Source: UBA5186 sp040005095
Lineage (GTDB): Bacteria; Actinomycetota; Thermoleophilia; Gaiellales; Gaiellaceae
Assembly: GCA_040005095.1 (NCBI GenBank)
Contig: JBDTZN010000004.1
Coordinates: 3,176-67,175 of the forward strand
Length of the DNA stretch: 64,000 nucleotides
Reading direction: 5' to 3'
In this document: one piece after another, positions 32,405-43,891 of the stretch
Numbering within the stretch: position 1 is the first letter of the stretch
How the letters are laid out: each line of letters begins with the position of its first letter
The notes under the pieces: model-generated
The model's input: only the letters and a program-made list of their open reading frames with translations
What the model was told of the DNA's origin: nothing
Databases searched by the model: none
Made by a program: the position numbers and the translations under genes

Positions 32405-33283
32405 ATGACAGAAACCACATCACTCAGTGCACCACAGGCCCGCCGCCTCGAGCGGAGCCGGAGCGATCGCAAGATCGCCGGCGTCGCGGGTGGCCTGGCC
32501 CGGTACTTCGACCTCGATCCGATCATCTTCCGGATCGGCTTCATCATCCTGACCGTGCTCGGCGGCTCCGGGCTCCTCGTCTATGTCGCCGGCTGGCTCA
32601 TCCTGCCCGAGGAGGGAAAGGACGAGTCGATCGCCGGCGAGGCTCTCCGGAACCGCAAGGAGAAGCCCTGGGCGGTGATCGGCCTCGGACTGCTGGCGCT
32701 CGCCGGCCTGATCCTGCTCGGGAGCCATAACTTCTGGCCGAGCGGAGGCGGGATCTGGGTCGTCCTCGCGATCGTCGGAGCCTTCATCCTCTGGCGCCAG
32801 CGCCGCGGCGAACGCGGTCGGCGGCGTGTGCTGCCGATCGTGCTCGGCGTGCTTGCGGCGCTGATCGTCGCTGCCGTCGCATCCGCGGCAGTCGCGGTCG
32901 CCACGATCGGGAACCTCGGCGACGGCGTCGGCGACAAGACGTACCGCGCCTCATCGCCGGCCGATCTGAGCCAGACGTACAAGCTCGGCATCGGCACGCT
33001 CGAGCTCGACCTCTCCCAAGCGCAGCTTCCGGCCGGCAAGACGCCGATCCGGCTCCAGGTCGGGCTCGGGCGGGTGCACCTCGTCGTCCCGAACGACGCA
33101 GTCGTCGCGTACCACGCCAAGGGCCACGTCGGCGATCTGAAGATCCTCGGCCAGGAGCGGAGCGGCTGGAAGGTCGCCACATCGGGCCGAGCGGCGCCGT
33201 TGACCGCCGCCGGCGGGCCGGTGCTCGTCGTCGACGCGAACGTCAACGTCGGCGAGATCGACATCGACCGGGCGGCGGGCTGA
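32405..33283 (+). CDS. PspC-domain membrane protein with LiaF-like C-terminal domain
   Basis: A 292-aa protein: an N-terminal PspC domain (SRSDRKIAGVAGGLARYFDL, GWLILPEE), four or so membrane helices, then a C-terminal exposed domain (LGIGTLELDLSQAQLP, VGLGRVHLVVPNDAV) like the DUF2154/LiaF beta-helix. CAGGCT ends 6 nt before the ATG. It is followed by a PspC-kinase and a response regulator, matching a LiaFSR-type envelope stress module where LiaF restrains the kinase. The 252-bp gap upstream (32153-32404) holds no recognisable gene. Confidence 0.88.
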   Translation: MTETTSLSAPQARRLERSRSDRKIAGVAGGLARYFDLDPIIFRIGFIILTVLGGSGLLVYVAGWLILPEEGKDESIAGEALRNRKEKPWAVIGLGLLALAGLILLGSHNFWPSGGGIWVVLAIVGAFILWRQRRGERGRRRVLPIVLGVLAALIVAAVASAAVAVATIGNLGDGVGDKTYRASSPADLSQTYKLGIGTLELDLSQAQLPAGKTPIRLQVGLGRVHLVVPNDAVVAYHAKGHVGDLKILGQERSGWKVATSGRAAPLTAAGGPVLVVDANVNVGEIDIDRAAG

Positions 33284-33288
33284 GCCCC

Positions 33289-34359
33289 GTGCCGCTCCCG
33301 CGACTCGCACGCAGCGCCGACGATCGCCTGATCGCCGGCGTCTGCGGCGGGATCGCGGCTGCCCTCGGCGTCGACGCCAACCTCGTCCGCTTCGTCTTCG
33401 CGCTGCTCGCCCTCGCGGGCGGCGCGGGGATCCTCCTCTACCTCGCCCTCTGGGCCTGGATGTCGGAGCGGGCGCGGATCGCGCCGGCCCTGCTCCTGCT
33501 CGCCGGCGTTTCGCTTCTGCGCGGGATCGGATTGCGGTGGACTGCAGTCGTCGCCGTCGCGATGATCGCGATCGGCCTGACCTTGATCTGGCGGCGAGGC
33601 GGCTTTCGACCGGGCGCCTCGGTCCCGCCGGTCGGCGTCGGTCTTGCGATGGCGGGAGGCGTCGTGCTCCTCACCGGCGGTGGGACGTCGGTCGGATTCG
33701 CCTCCCCGGGCGCGATCGCCGCGGCGCTGCTTCTCATCCTCGGCCCACTGCTCTGGCGGCTCGTCGTCGAGCGCGACTCGGAGCGCACCGCTCGGATTCG
33801 GTCGGAGGAGCGCGCCGACGTCGCCGCGCGCGTGCACGATTCCGTCCTGCAGACGCTCGCCCTGATCCAGCGCCACGCCGAGGAGCCGCGGCGCGTCGGC
33901 TCGCTGGCGCGCCGCCAAGAGCGCGAGCTCCGCTCCTGGCTGTATGGCGACGGCACGACCGCCCAGGGCGGCACGCTCGCGGGAGCGCTTGCCGCGGCCG
34001 CCACTGAGATCGAGGAGCTGCACGGTGTGCGTGTCGAGCTCGCGAGCGGCGGCGACTGCGCGCTGAGCGAGGAGTTGCGCCCGCTCGTGCTCGCCGCACG
34101 CGAGGCGATGGCGAACGCCGCGAAGTTCTCCGGCGTCGAGGAGGTGGACGTGTACGCCGAGTGCGACGGGATGCGGGCCAGCATCTTCATCCGCGACCGC
34201 GGCGCAGGCTTCGACCGCAGCGCCGTCCCGCCAGACCGTCGCGGGATCGCCGAGTCGATCGAGGGCCGGATGACACGCGCCGGCGGCAGCGCGACGATCA
34301 CCTCGTCGCCCGGTGAGGGCACCGAGGTCGAGCTGTTGTTGCCGCGGAGCGAGTCGTGA
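33289..34359 (+). CDS. PspC-fused sensor histidine kinase
   Basis: A 356-aa kinase. N-terminal PspC domain (LIAGVCGGIAAALGVD, about 1-60), then several membrane helices, a dimerisation helix with the phospho-acceptor His in AARVHDSVLQTLALI, and an ATPase domain with N box AREAMANAAKFSG, G box DRGAGFD and a final SSPGEGTEVELLLP. GTG start. The fusion of PspC to a NarL-class kinase is characteristic of Actinobacteria. It overlaps the regulator by 4 bp. Confidence 0.92.
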   Translation: MPLPRLARSADDRLIAGVCGGIAAALGVDANLVRFVFALLALAGGAGILLYLALWAWMSERARIAPALLLLAGVSLLRGIGLRWTAVVAVAMIAIGLTLIWRRGGFRPGASVPPVGVGLAMAGGVVLLTGGGTSVGFASPGAIAAALLLILGPLLWRLVVERDSERTARIRSEERADVAARVHDSVLQTLALIQRHAEEPRRVGSLARRQERELRSWLYGDGTTAQGGTLAGALAAAATEIEELHGVRVELASGGDCALSEELRPLVLAAREAMANAAKFSGVEEVDVYAECDGMRASIFIRDRGAGFDRSAVPPDRRGIAESIEGRMTRAGGSATITSSPGEGTEVELLLPRSES

Positions 34360-34991
34360 AGCGCCGCGTCATCCTCGTCGACGATCACGAGCTCTTCCGC
34401 GCGGGCGTTCGCGGCGAGCTCGGCGACGCGGTCGAGATCGTGGGCGAAGCGGGATCGGTTGCGGAAGCCGTGCCGATGATCCGCGAGCTCGACCCGGACG
34501 TCGTCCTGCTGGACGTCCACCTTCCGGACGGCGGCGGCGAAGCCGTCATCGCGGGCGTCTCGCAGGAACGGCCTGGGGTGAAGTTCCTCGCGCTCTCGGT
34601 CTCGGACGCGGCGGAGGACGTGATCGGCGTGATTCGGGCGGGCGCGCGCGGTTACGTCACGAAGACGATCTCAGGCGACGAGCTCACTTCCGCGGTCACC
34701 AGGGTCGCCGAGGGCGACGCGGTCTTCTCTCCACGCCTGGCCGGCTTCGTACTCGACGCGTTCAAGGCAGGTGACCGTGTCGGGGACGACGCGGAGCTCA
34801 ACGAGCTGACGCCGCGCGAGCGCGAGGTGCTCCAGCTGATTGCGCGCGGCTATCGCTACAAGGAGATCGCAGCGAGGCTGCACCTGTCGGTGAAGACGGT
34901 CGAGGCGCACGTCTCGAGCGTCCTGCGCAAGCTCCAACTGTCGTCCCGGCACGAGTTGACGCGCTGGGCAGCCGAACGCAAGCTGATCTGA
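34356..34991 (+). CDS. NarL/LuxR-family response regulator
   Basis: A 211-aa regulator: receiver domain with acidic pair VDDHELFR, phospho-Asp in VVLLDVHLPDGG and Lys in YVTKTIS, then a C-terminal LuxR-type HTH (LTPREREVLQLIARGYRYKEIA and VKTVEAHVSSVLRKL). GTG start inside the kinase stop (GTGA). Cognate partner of the PspC-kinase; likely controls envelope stress genes including its own operon. Confidence 0.95.
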   Translation: MKRRVILVDDHELFRAGVRGELGDAVEIVGEAGSVAEAVPMIRELDPDVVLLDVHLPDGGGEAVIAGVSQERPGVKFLALSVSDAAEDVIGVIRAGARGYVTKTISGDELTSAVTRVAEGDAVFSPRLAGFVLDAFKAGDRVGDDAELNELTPREREVLQLIARGYRYKEIAARLHLSVKTVEAHVSSVLRKLQLSSRHELTRWAAERKLI

Positions 34992-35539
34992 TGCCCGAGC
35001 CGATCGAGCTGCCGCAGGAACTCACGGACGGCGTCGTGACGCTGCATCCGTGGAGCATGGGCGACCTGCCGGCGCTCGTCGCCGCCTGCAACGACGAGAC
35101 GCTCCACCACTGGCTCCCGATGATTCCGTTTCCGTACACGGACAAGGACGGGCGCGATTTCATCGGGAGCCAAGCGAAGCGGAACGCCGAAGGCGCCGGC
35201 AACGTCGGCGTGTTCGATGCCGCGACGGGCGACCTGCTCGGCGCGTGCGGCTTCCGCGGGGACGAGGCTGGCCGCGCCGAGTTCGGCTACTGGGTCGCGA
35301 GCGCGCATCGAGGGCGCGGCGTCGCTCCGCGCGCCTTGCGCGTGCTTGCCCGCTGGGTGGCGGAGAACACCGCCGTCGGGAGGTTCCAGCTGCACGCCGA
35401 CGTCGAGAACATCGCCTCGCAGCGCGTGGCCGAGAAGGCGGGCTTCACACGGGAAGGCGTTCAGCGAAGGTGGATCGACATCCGCGGTGAGCGGCGCGAC
35501 ATGGTCTCCTACTCCCTGCTTCCCGACGAGATCGCCTGA
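34991..35539 (+). CDS. GNAT acetyltransferase (RimJ/RimL-type)
   Basis: A 182-aa enzyme with the RimJ/RimL pattern: TLHPWSMGDLPALVAACND at the start, YWVASAHRGRGVAPRALRVL as acetyl-CoA loop and NIASQRVAEKAGFTREG as the signature end. It begins on the last base of the regulator stop (TGATG), so it is the fourth gene of the stress operon. Could acetylate a protein N-terminus or a small molecule. Confidence 0.9.
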   Translation: MPEPIELPQELTDGVVTLHPWSMGDLPALVAACNDETLHHWLPMIPFPYTDKDGRDFIGSQAKRNAEGAGNVGVFDAATGDLLGACGFRGDEAGRAEFGYWVASAHRGRGVAPRALRVLARWVAENTAVGRFQLHADVENIASQRVAEKAGFTREGVQRRWIDIRGERRDMVSYSLLPDEIA

Positions 35540-35543
35540 CGCC

Positions 35544-37178
35544 TCAGGCGAGCCCCAGCTCGACCTTGCCCTCGGTCTTCCTGATCTCCTCGACCTTCAC
35601 CTCGATCGGGTCGCCGAGCCGGAAGACGCTGCGGCCCCGGCGGCCGACCATCGCCGTCCCGGTCTCGTTCAGCTCGAAGTAGTCGCCCGGGATCCGCCGC
35701 GCGGGAAGATAGCCCTCGAAGACGTCGCCGAAGCGGACGAAGAGACCGGACGCGATCGCGCCGATGACCTCCCCGGGAAACGTCGCCTCCCAGCCCTCCT
35801 CGTAGAGCCGCGCGTCGAGGAGCCACGCGAGACAGAGGTCGTCCGCGCGGTACTCGAGGTCGGCCGCGGCGCGCTCGCGCAGGGACGTGTGCTCCGCTGC
35901 TTGCTGCAAATCGTCCGGCAGCGGCTCGTCGGAGGCGCCGAGCTCGCGCAGGAGCGCGCGATGCACGACGAGATCGGGATAGCGGCGGATCGGCGACGTG
36001 AAGTGGCAGTAGGCAGAGGAGGCGAGCCCCGAGTGGCCGAGGTTGTTCGGGTCGTAGCGTGCCTGCTTGAGCGCGCGGAGCACGAGTGACGGGAACGCCT
36101 CGCGCCCGCGACCCCTTTGTTCGACGTACGCCGTCACGCGCTCGCTGATCTCGCCGGCGAGCCGTGCGGCGGCGCTGGGGCTCAGGTCGTCGGCGTCGGG
36201 CGCCGGCGGCGTCGGCACCTTCAGGTCAGCCAGCTTCGCAAGCAGGAGCAGGATCGCTTGCGGATCGGGCCGCTCGTGCACGCGGTAAAGCGCCTCGCGC
36301 TTCCGGCCTGCGAGCAGGCGCGCGACGCTTTCGTTCGCGAGGATCATCAGCTCCTCGATCAGCCCATGCGCCTGCGGCTCGCTCTCGCGCCACGCGCGCG
36401 CGACGCCGCCATGGCCGTCGAACTCGAAGGAGATCTCACCTGTCTCGATCCGGAGCGCGCCGCGCGAGAAGCGACGCCGACGCAGCTCTGCGGAGAGCCG
36501 GTCGGTGAGCCGCAGCGCCTCCGTAATCTCGTCCCGCATTGTCTCGCGGCCTTGGAGGATCCCCTGCGCCTGGCCGTACGCGAGGCGCTCGTCGCTGCGG
36601 ATCACCGAACGGTAGAACTCGGGCTCCCCGAGCTCGAGCGAGCCGTCGAACGGCAGCTCGACCGTGACGCAGAGCCGCTCGACGTGCGGGCGCAGGCTGC
36701 AGGCGTCGTCGGCGAGCTCCGGGGGCAGCATCGGGGCAACGCGGCCGGGAACGTACGTCGAGAAGGCCCGCTCAGCGGCGCCGCGATCGAGCGGCGAGCC
36801 GGCCGTGATGAAGTAGGACACGTCCGCGATATGCACCCAGGCGCGCAGGCCGTCGCCCTCGGCCTGGATGGAGATCGCGTCGTCGAAGTCCTTCGCCGTC
36901 TCAGGGTCGATCGTGAAGGTCGTCAGGTCGCGCAGGTCGACCCGGCCCTCGAGGCTCGGCTCGCGGATCTCGAACGGCTCGAACTCAGTACGCGCGCCCT
37001 CCTCGACAAGCAGGCCTTCGAGCACCGCCTCGATGTCTTTTGCCGAGCCGAGGACACGCCTCAGCCGGGCACGGCCGGTGCCTGGCACCACCACTGCGAG
37101 GTCGCCGGGACGCGCGTTTCCAAGCCCCTTGCGATCCAGCAGGATCGGGGTGCCGGCGGTGAAGAAGGGCTCGCCCAC
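35544..37178 (-). CDS. rnr: RNB-domain 3'-5' exoribonuclease (RNase R/II family)
   Basis: At least 544 aa. The catalytic Asp cluster is in TIDPETAKDFDDAISI; HIADVSYFI, STYVPGRVAPMLP, HFTSPIRRYPDLVVHR and the S1 domain at the end (GEVIGAIASGLFVRFGDVF) are typical of RNase R. Upstream of the GTG at 37178 the same frame continues as ISKRGKLIV back to the ftsX stop without a usual start codon, yet this resembles the conserved N-terminus, so translation may begin on a rare codon. Processive decay of structured RNA; works with tmRNA in other bacteria. Confidence 0.92.
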   Translation of the reverse strand: MGEPFFTAGTPILLDRKGLGNARPGDLAVVVPGTGRARLRRVLGSAKDIEAVLEGLLVEEGARTEFEPFEIREPSLEGRVDLRDLTTFTIDPETAKDFDDAISIQAEGDGLRAWVHIADVSYFITAGSPLDRGAAERAFSTYVPGRVAPMLPPELADDACSLRPHVERLCVTVELPFDGSLELGEPEFYRSVIRSDERLAYGQAQGILQGRETMRDEITEALRLTDRLSAELRRRRFSRGALRIETGEISFEFDGHGGVARAWRESEPQAHGLIEELMILANESVARLLAGRKREALYRVHERPDPQAILLLLAKLADLKVPTPPAPDADDLSPSAAARLAGEISERVTAYVEQRGRGREAFPSLVLRALKQARYDPNNLGHSGLASSAYCHFTSPIRRYPDLVVHRALLRELGASDEPLPDDLQQAAEHTSLRERAAADLEYRADDLCLAWLLDARLYEEGWEATFPGEVIGAIASGLFVRFGDVFEGYLPARRIPGDYFELNETGTAMVGRRGRSVFRLGDPIEVKVEEIRKTEGKVELGLA

Positions 37179-37232
37179 GATGAGCTTGCCGCGCTTCGAA
37201 ATCTCGACGACGACTTGATCGATGCGGGGAGG

Positions 37233-38102
37233 CTAGACGCGGAGGAAGCGGCGCAGGGTCAGACCCGAGCCCGCAGCACCGAGCGACAGTCCCACCAGGA
37301 TCAGGATGACCGCGTTCAGCCAGAACGAGAGCGCCTTGACGTCGTCGCTCGTGGTGAAGTGCCCGAGGATCGCCGGCATCGCGATCTCCTTGCCGAGCAT
37401 CAATAAGACGATCGCCGCGAGCGCCCCGACGAATCCGGTCAGGAGCCCCTCGAGCATGAACGGTCCGCGCACGAACCAGTTCGTGGCGCCGACGAGCTTC
37501 ATGACCTCGATCTCCCGGCGGCGGGCGAAGATCGAGAGCCGAATCGTGTTCGCGATCAGCAGTGTCGAGGCGATCAGCAGGATGATCACCGCCGAGATGA
37601 AGACGATCTCGATCACCGTCGCCACGCTGATGATCCGGTTCGCCGTCTTCTTTCCGTAGTTGATCCGATCGACCCCGGGCGGGTGCGGGAGGAGGCTCAG
37701 CTCGATGTCGTCGGCGAACTCTGCGTGCGTCGGCGTGACCTCGAGCGAGGCCGGCAGTGGGTTCCCGGCGAGGTTCTCAACCATCCGCGGGTATCGCTTC
37801 TGCATGCGCTGCAGTGCCTCTTCCTTCGAGACGAAGCTGACGTGCTTCACGAAGCGCGGCTCGCTGTCGAGCGTGGTGTTGACCGAGCGGATCTGCGCGT
37901 CGGTGGCCGCCGGCGCGAAGTAGACCTTGACGATCACTTCCTTCTTCACGTGGTTCGACCACGAGACGACCCAGCTGCCGAGCGCGAGGAACAAGCCCAG
38001 CAGGAACATCCCGATCAGGACGGTCATCGTCGCCGCGACCGTCGTCGACAGGCTCGCGGTGAGCGAGCGCAGCGACTCGGAGAAGAGGAGCCGGAGTCTC
38101 AC
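37233..38102 (-). CDS. ftsX: Cell division protein FtsX
   Basis: A 289-aa ABC-like membrane protein: one N-terminal helix, an extracellular domain (about 55-165, FVSKEEALQRMQKRYP), then three helices with the SIFARRREIEVMKLVGATNWFV coupling segment. Pairs with FtsE to activate peptidoglycan hydrolases at division. GTG start overlaps the ftsE stop (GTGA). Confidence 0.96.
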   Translation of the reverse strand: MRLRLLFSESLRSLTASLSTTVAATMTVLIGMFLLGLFLALGSWVVSWSNHVKKEVIVKVYFAPAATDAQIRSVNTTLDSEPRFVKHVSFVSKEEALQRMQKRYPRMVENLAGNPLPASLEVTPTHAEFADDIELSLLPHPPGVDRINYGKKTANRIISVATVIEIVFISAVIILLIASTLLIANTIRLSIFARRREIEVMKLVGATNWFVRGPFMLEGLLTGFVGALAAIVLLMLGKEIAMPAILGHFTTSDDVKALSFWLNAVILILVGLSLGAAGSGLTLRRFLRV

Positions 38103-38890
38103 TCCGACGTGTATCCCCCGCGCCGCTCGTCGCGGGCGAGCCGGCCGCCCTCGAGCGCGATCACGCGCTTCCGCATCTTGTCCACCATCTCGCGGTCGTG
38201 CGTGACCATCAGGATCGTCGTCCCGGCGCGGTTGATGCGGTACAGGAGCTGCATGATCCCGACGGACGTGTCCGGGTCGAGGTTGCCGGTCGGCTCGTCG
38301 CAGACGAGGAGCGGCGGGTGGTTCACGAACGCGCGCGCGATCGAGACGCGCTGCTGCTCGCCGCCGGAGAGCTCGTCGGGAAGGGAGTTCGACTTGTGCG
38401 ACAGACCGACGAGGTTCAGCACCTCGGGCACCTTGCGCCGGATCGAGTTGCGGCTCTCGCCCTGCACCTTGAGCGCGTAGGCGACGTTCTCGGCGGCGGT
38501 GCGGCTGGGCAGCAGCTTGAAGTCCTGGAACACGCAGCCGATGTTGCGGCGCAGCAGCGGCACCTTCGAGCGGCGCAGGCGCGTCAGGTCGCGGCCGCTG
38601 ACGATGATCCTCCCGTTGGTCGGCTCGAGCTCCTTCAGCAGGAGGCGGATCAGCGTCGACTTCCCGGAGCCCGACGCGCCGACGACGAACACGAAGTCGC
38701 CCTTTTCGATCACGAAGCTCACGTCCTGCAGCGCGGCGACGTTCGGCTCGTAGATCTTGGTCACGTTCTGGAACACGATCATCGACCCGGGCGTGCCGGC
38801 CGGAGCAGCCCCGTTCGTCGCCGGCTCGGCCTGCGCCGCGGCGTCGTCTTGCTGCTGTTGCTGAAGGTCGAGTTCCTGCACCGGGTTCAC
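38099..38890 (-). CDS. ftsE: Cell division ATP-binding protein FtsE with N-terminal extension
   Basis: A 263-aa ABC ATPase: Walker A VGASGSGKST, Q loop CVFQDFKLLP, signature LSGGEQQRVSIARAF, Walker B LLVCDEPTGNLDP. Usual FtsE begins at MIVFQNVTKIYEP, which here is residue 37; the extra 36 residues are Gln- and Ala-rich and probably disordered. The GTG of the long form directly follows a T6 run that looks like the prfB terminator, so the short form (start near 38782) is an alternative. Neither start has a clear ribosome binding site. Confidence 0.94.
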   Translation of the reverse strand: MNPVQELDLQQQQQDDAAAQAEPATNGAAPAGTPGSMIVFQNVTKIYEPNVAALQDVSFVIEKGDFVFVVGASGSGKSTLIRLLLKELEPTNGRIIVSGRDLTRLRRSKVPLLRRNIGCVFQDFKLLPSRTAAENVAYALKVQGESRNSIRRKVPEVLNLVGLSHKSNSLPDELSGGEQQRVSIARAFVNHPPLLVCDEPTGNLDPDTSVGIMQLLYRINRAGTTILMVTHDREMVDKMRKRVIALEGGRLARDERRGGYTSE

Positions 38891-38919
38891 AAAAAAGGGG
38901 CGGAGGTCAAGGCCGCGCC
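38891..38919 (-). terminator. Candidate prfB terminator ending in T6
   Basis: An imperfect GC stem (GGCGCGG/CCTCCGCC) followed by CCTTTTTT. The T-run touches the ftsE GTG start, so it either ends prfB transcription or is an attenuator before ftsEX. Confidence 0.45.
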
Positions 38920-38959
38920 GGTTCGGTTTTCGTCCGGCGAGTCTAGCTGAACGCCTCGG

Positions 38960-40070
38960 CTAGACCACCTTCCCGGCCGCCTTGGCCAGGAGGTAGGCGT
39001 GGATGAAGCCGTCGAGCCGCCCGTCGAGCACGGCCTGTGTGTTCCCGTCCTCGTAATCGGTGCGGTGGTCCTTCACCAGCTGGTAGGGCTGGAGGACGTA
39101 CGAGCGGATCTGGCTGCCGAAGTCGATCGCTGACACTGCGCCTCTCTCCTTCGCCAACTCGGCCTCTCGCTCCTCCTCTGCGAGCTCGGCGAGGCGGGAG
39201 CGCAGGAGCCGCATTGCGGTCTGCTTGTTGGAGGACTGCGAGCGCTCGTTCTGGCACTGGACGACGATGCCGGTCGGCAGATGCGTGATCCGCACGGCCG
39301 AATCGGTCTTGTTCACGTGCTGCCCGCCGGCGCCGCTCGCACGGTAGGTGTCGATGCGGAGGTCGGCCTCGTCGATCTCCACGTCGCCGGCGTCGTCGGG
39401 AAGCAGCGGGCTCACGATCACGCCCGCGAAGGACGTGTGACGACGGTGCGCCTGGTCGAACGGGCTCAGGCGGACGAGCCGATGCGAGCCCCGCTCGGCC
39501 TTCAGGATCCCGTAGGCGTTCTCGCCCTTGACCGTGAAGGTCGTGGACTTGAGGCCCGCTTCCTCGCCGGGGCTCGCCTCGATCACCTCGGTCTGGAAGC
39601 CGCGCTGCTCGGCCCAGCGCTCGTACATGCGCAGGAGGATCTCGGCCCAGTCCTGCGCGTCCGTGCCGCCCGTGCCGGCCTGAATGGTCACGGCCGCGTC
39701 GCCGGAGTCGTACTCGCCGGTGAACAGCGCGTCCTCCTGCAGGCGGTCCAGCTCGGCGCGCAGCGGCGCGATCGACGCGGCGATCTCGTCCTGCATGCCG
39801 CCGTCCATGGCGTAGAGCTCTTGCGCGTCTTCGTAGTCGTGTTGGAGGCGCTCGTAGCGCTCGAGCCGTCGCTGGAGCCGGGCGTGCTCAGTGGAGATCC
39901 TGGCGGCCTTCTGCTGGTCGTCCCAGAACCCGGGAGCCCCCATGGCCTCCTCGAGCTCGGCGAGGCGCGCTTTCAGCGCATCCGGGTCAAAGGTAATCAC
40001 GGACCCAGGCAAGCTGGGCCCCGATTTCCTTCAGCTGCTCGTCGAGCGAAAGCGTCTGCGGCTCGGCCAC
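38960..40070 (-). CDS. prfB: Peptide chain release factor 2, programmed +1 frameshift
   Basis: RF2, which reads UGA and UAA. The first 27 codons run from GTG 40070 (VAEPQTLSLDEQL to WVRDYL) to CTT TGA C at 39992-39986, the classical RF2 autoregulatory slip site; skipping one T continues as DPDALKARLAELEE through GAPGFWDD to the GGQ motif (SGAGGQHVNKTDSAV). The full protein is about 369 aa. No strong Shine-Dalgarno sequence precedes the slip site, unlike E. coli. TACCAT ends 7 nt before the GTG, so the mRNA is probably leaderless. Confidence 0.95.
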
Positions 40071-40077
40071 GGAGGCG

Positions 40078-40083
40078 ATGGTA
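40078..40083 (-). promoter_or_regulatory. -10 box TACCAT of leaderless prfB
   Basis: TACCAT on the minus strand ends 7 nt before the prfB GTG at 40070. Confidence 0.55.
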
Positions 40084-40375
40084 CCGGCGCGATCGCGCAC
40101 GCCTCGGTGTTGGCGCAAAGTCGGCACAGACCCGCGCGGATTTCGTCGATAGCGTCGGTTGCAGAGGGTGGTGGTGGTAACCACCCCACCCCTATCGGTC
40201 GGGGGCGCGCCCACGCGCGCATGCGCGTGTGCATTGAGAGAGTGGGGTGAGAGCGGAGAAGGGCGGAAGCCAAACAAGCGTCGTCGGCGAGAGAGATTCA
40301 GCCGAGTCGTCCGTCGCCGCGGCGGGCTTTGCCCGTCGCGGCTTGCTACGGCCGTCCGTTAGGAGGCGAGCCGAT
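40084..40375. other. Intergenic region between secA terminator and prfB promoter
   Basis: No gene seen. It holds a near-palindrome GGTGGTAACCACC within G-run-rich DNA (40166-40192) that could form a cruciform or, on the minus strand, a G-quadruplex, and a GC hairpin in CGCGCGCATGCGCG (around 40215). Confidence 0.5.
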
Positions 40376-40419
40376 CGAAAGTCATCATGGCAGCCGCTTC
40401 AGCGGCTGCCGGACTTTCG
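40376..40419 (-). terminator. secA terminator, two-tier hairpin with ATCAT bulge
   Basis: Outer stem CGAAAGTC/GACTTTCG, ATCAT opposite a single G, and a perfect 10-bp inner stem with TC loop. It begins 4 bp after the secA stop. Same design as the ssrA terminator at 28094-28139. Confidence 0.8.
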
Positions 40420-40423
40420 AGCG

Positions 40424-43129
<2,706 letters not shown>

Positions 43130-43201
43130 CTGTTCCTAGGGTATCGGCTCCCCCATTGGGTGGATGTTAGGGGTCGGTTTGCTGCCGATCCTTGCCGTGA
43201 G

Positions 43202-43891
43202 GTGAGCCGCACGCCTCTCATCCGCGCGCTTCTGATCGGCTGTCTCGCGACGGTCGCGTCGGGCTGCGGCGACGTCACGACCCTCGCCGGCGGAAAGCTG
43301 TCCGCGGCCGAGCTCAGCGCTGTCCTCGACCATCGCAACCCCGCTGCGGGGCCCTACACGTGCAACGCGTCGAACAGCGGCTGGGACTACGTCTGCTCGT
43401 TCACCTCGGACCGGGGCGCGTTCGTGAGGATGGGCGTGAAGGTGAGCGCGACCGAGCCCACGGTGGAGAGCACGCCCGTGCCGGCGGACCTGGAGCTTCC
43501 ACCCGCGCCGGCGACGAAGCAGACCGGGCACGAGCGCGCGGGCTTCGTCCACCGGATCGAGATCGCCTGCGCCGAGCGGACCGGTGCCCTCGGGCGCCTG
43601 AAGAGCCCGCAGACGCGAAGCGCGTACCTGGCGAGCTTCGCGGCGCGCCGCCTGGTCGAGGCGGAGTTCGAGAACTCGGTTCGCCAGATCGTGTCGCCGA
43701 AGATGGGCATGCAGTCCTTCCAGCGGCTGAGCGCTGCCGCGCACGCTCGCGTGGCCGCCGTCGACCGCTTCCACGACGCCGTGCTCGCCCGGAAGCTCGG
43801 CGAGGGGCGTGCGGCTTTCACCGAGACACAGTCCACTTCGGTTGTGATCGCGCGCGAAGCACGGAAGCTCGGCGCGACCTGCGCGGCCTAG
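43202..43891 (+). CDS. Putative lipoprotein
   Basis: A 229-aa exported protein starting at GTG. Signal peptide SRTPLIRALLIGCLATV with lipobox VASGCG, so the mature N-terminal Cys is probably lipidated. The mature part contains two short Cys-bearing strands (GPYTCNASNSGWDYVC) and a helical C-terminal half (SAYLASFAARRLVEAEFENS). Function not recognised. Its stop abuts the stop of the next, convergent gene. Confidence 0.72.
   Translation: MSRTPLIRALLIGCLATVASGCGDVTTLAGGKLSAAELSAVLDHRNPAAGPYTCNASNSGWDYVCSFTSDRGAFVRMGVKVSATEPTVESTPVPADLELPPAPATKQTGHERAGFVHRIEIACAERTGALGRLKSPQTRSAYLASFAARRLVEAEFENSVRQIVSPKMGMQSFQRLSAAAHARVAAVDRFHDAVLARKLGEGRAAFTETQSTSVVIAREARKLGATCAA

Noticed and set aside
37070..37090. 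GTGCCTGGCAC palindrome inside the RNase R gene
   Set aside because: It encodes part of VVPGTGRA in frame, so it is more likely coincidental than a member of the intergenic motif family.
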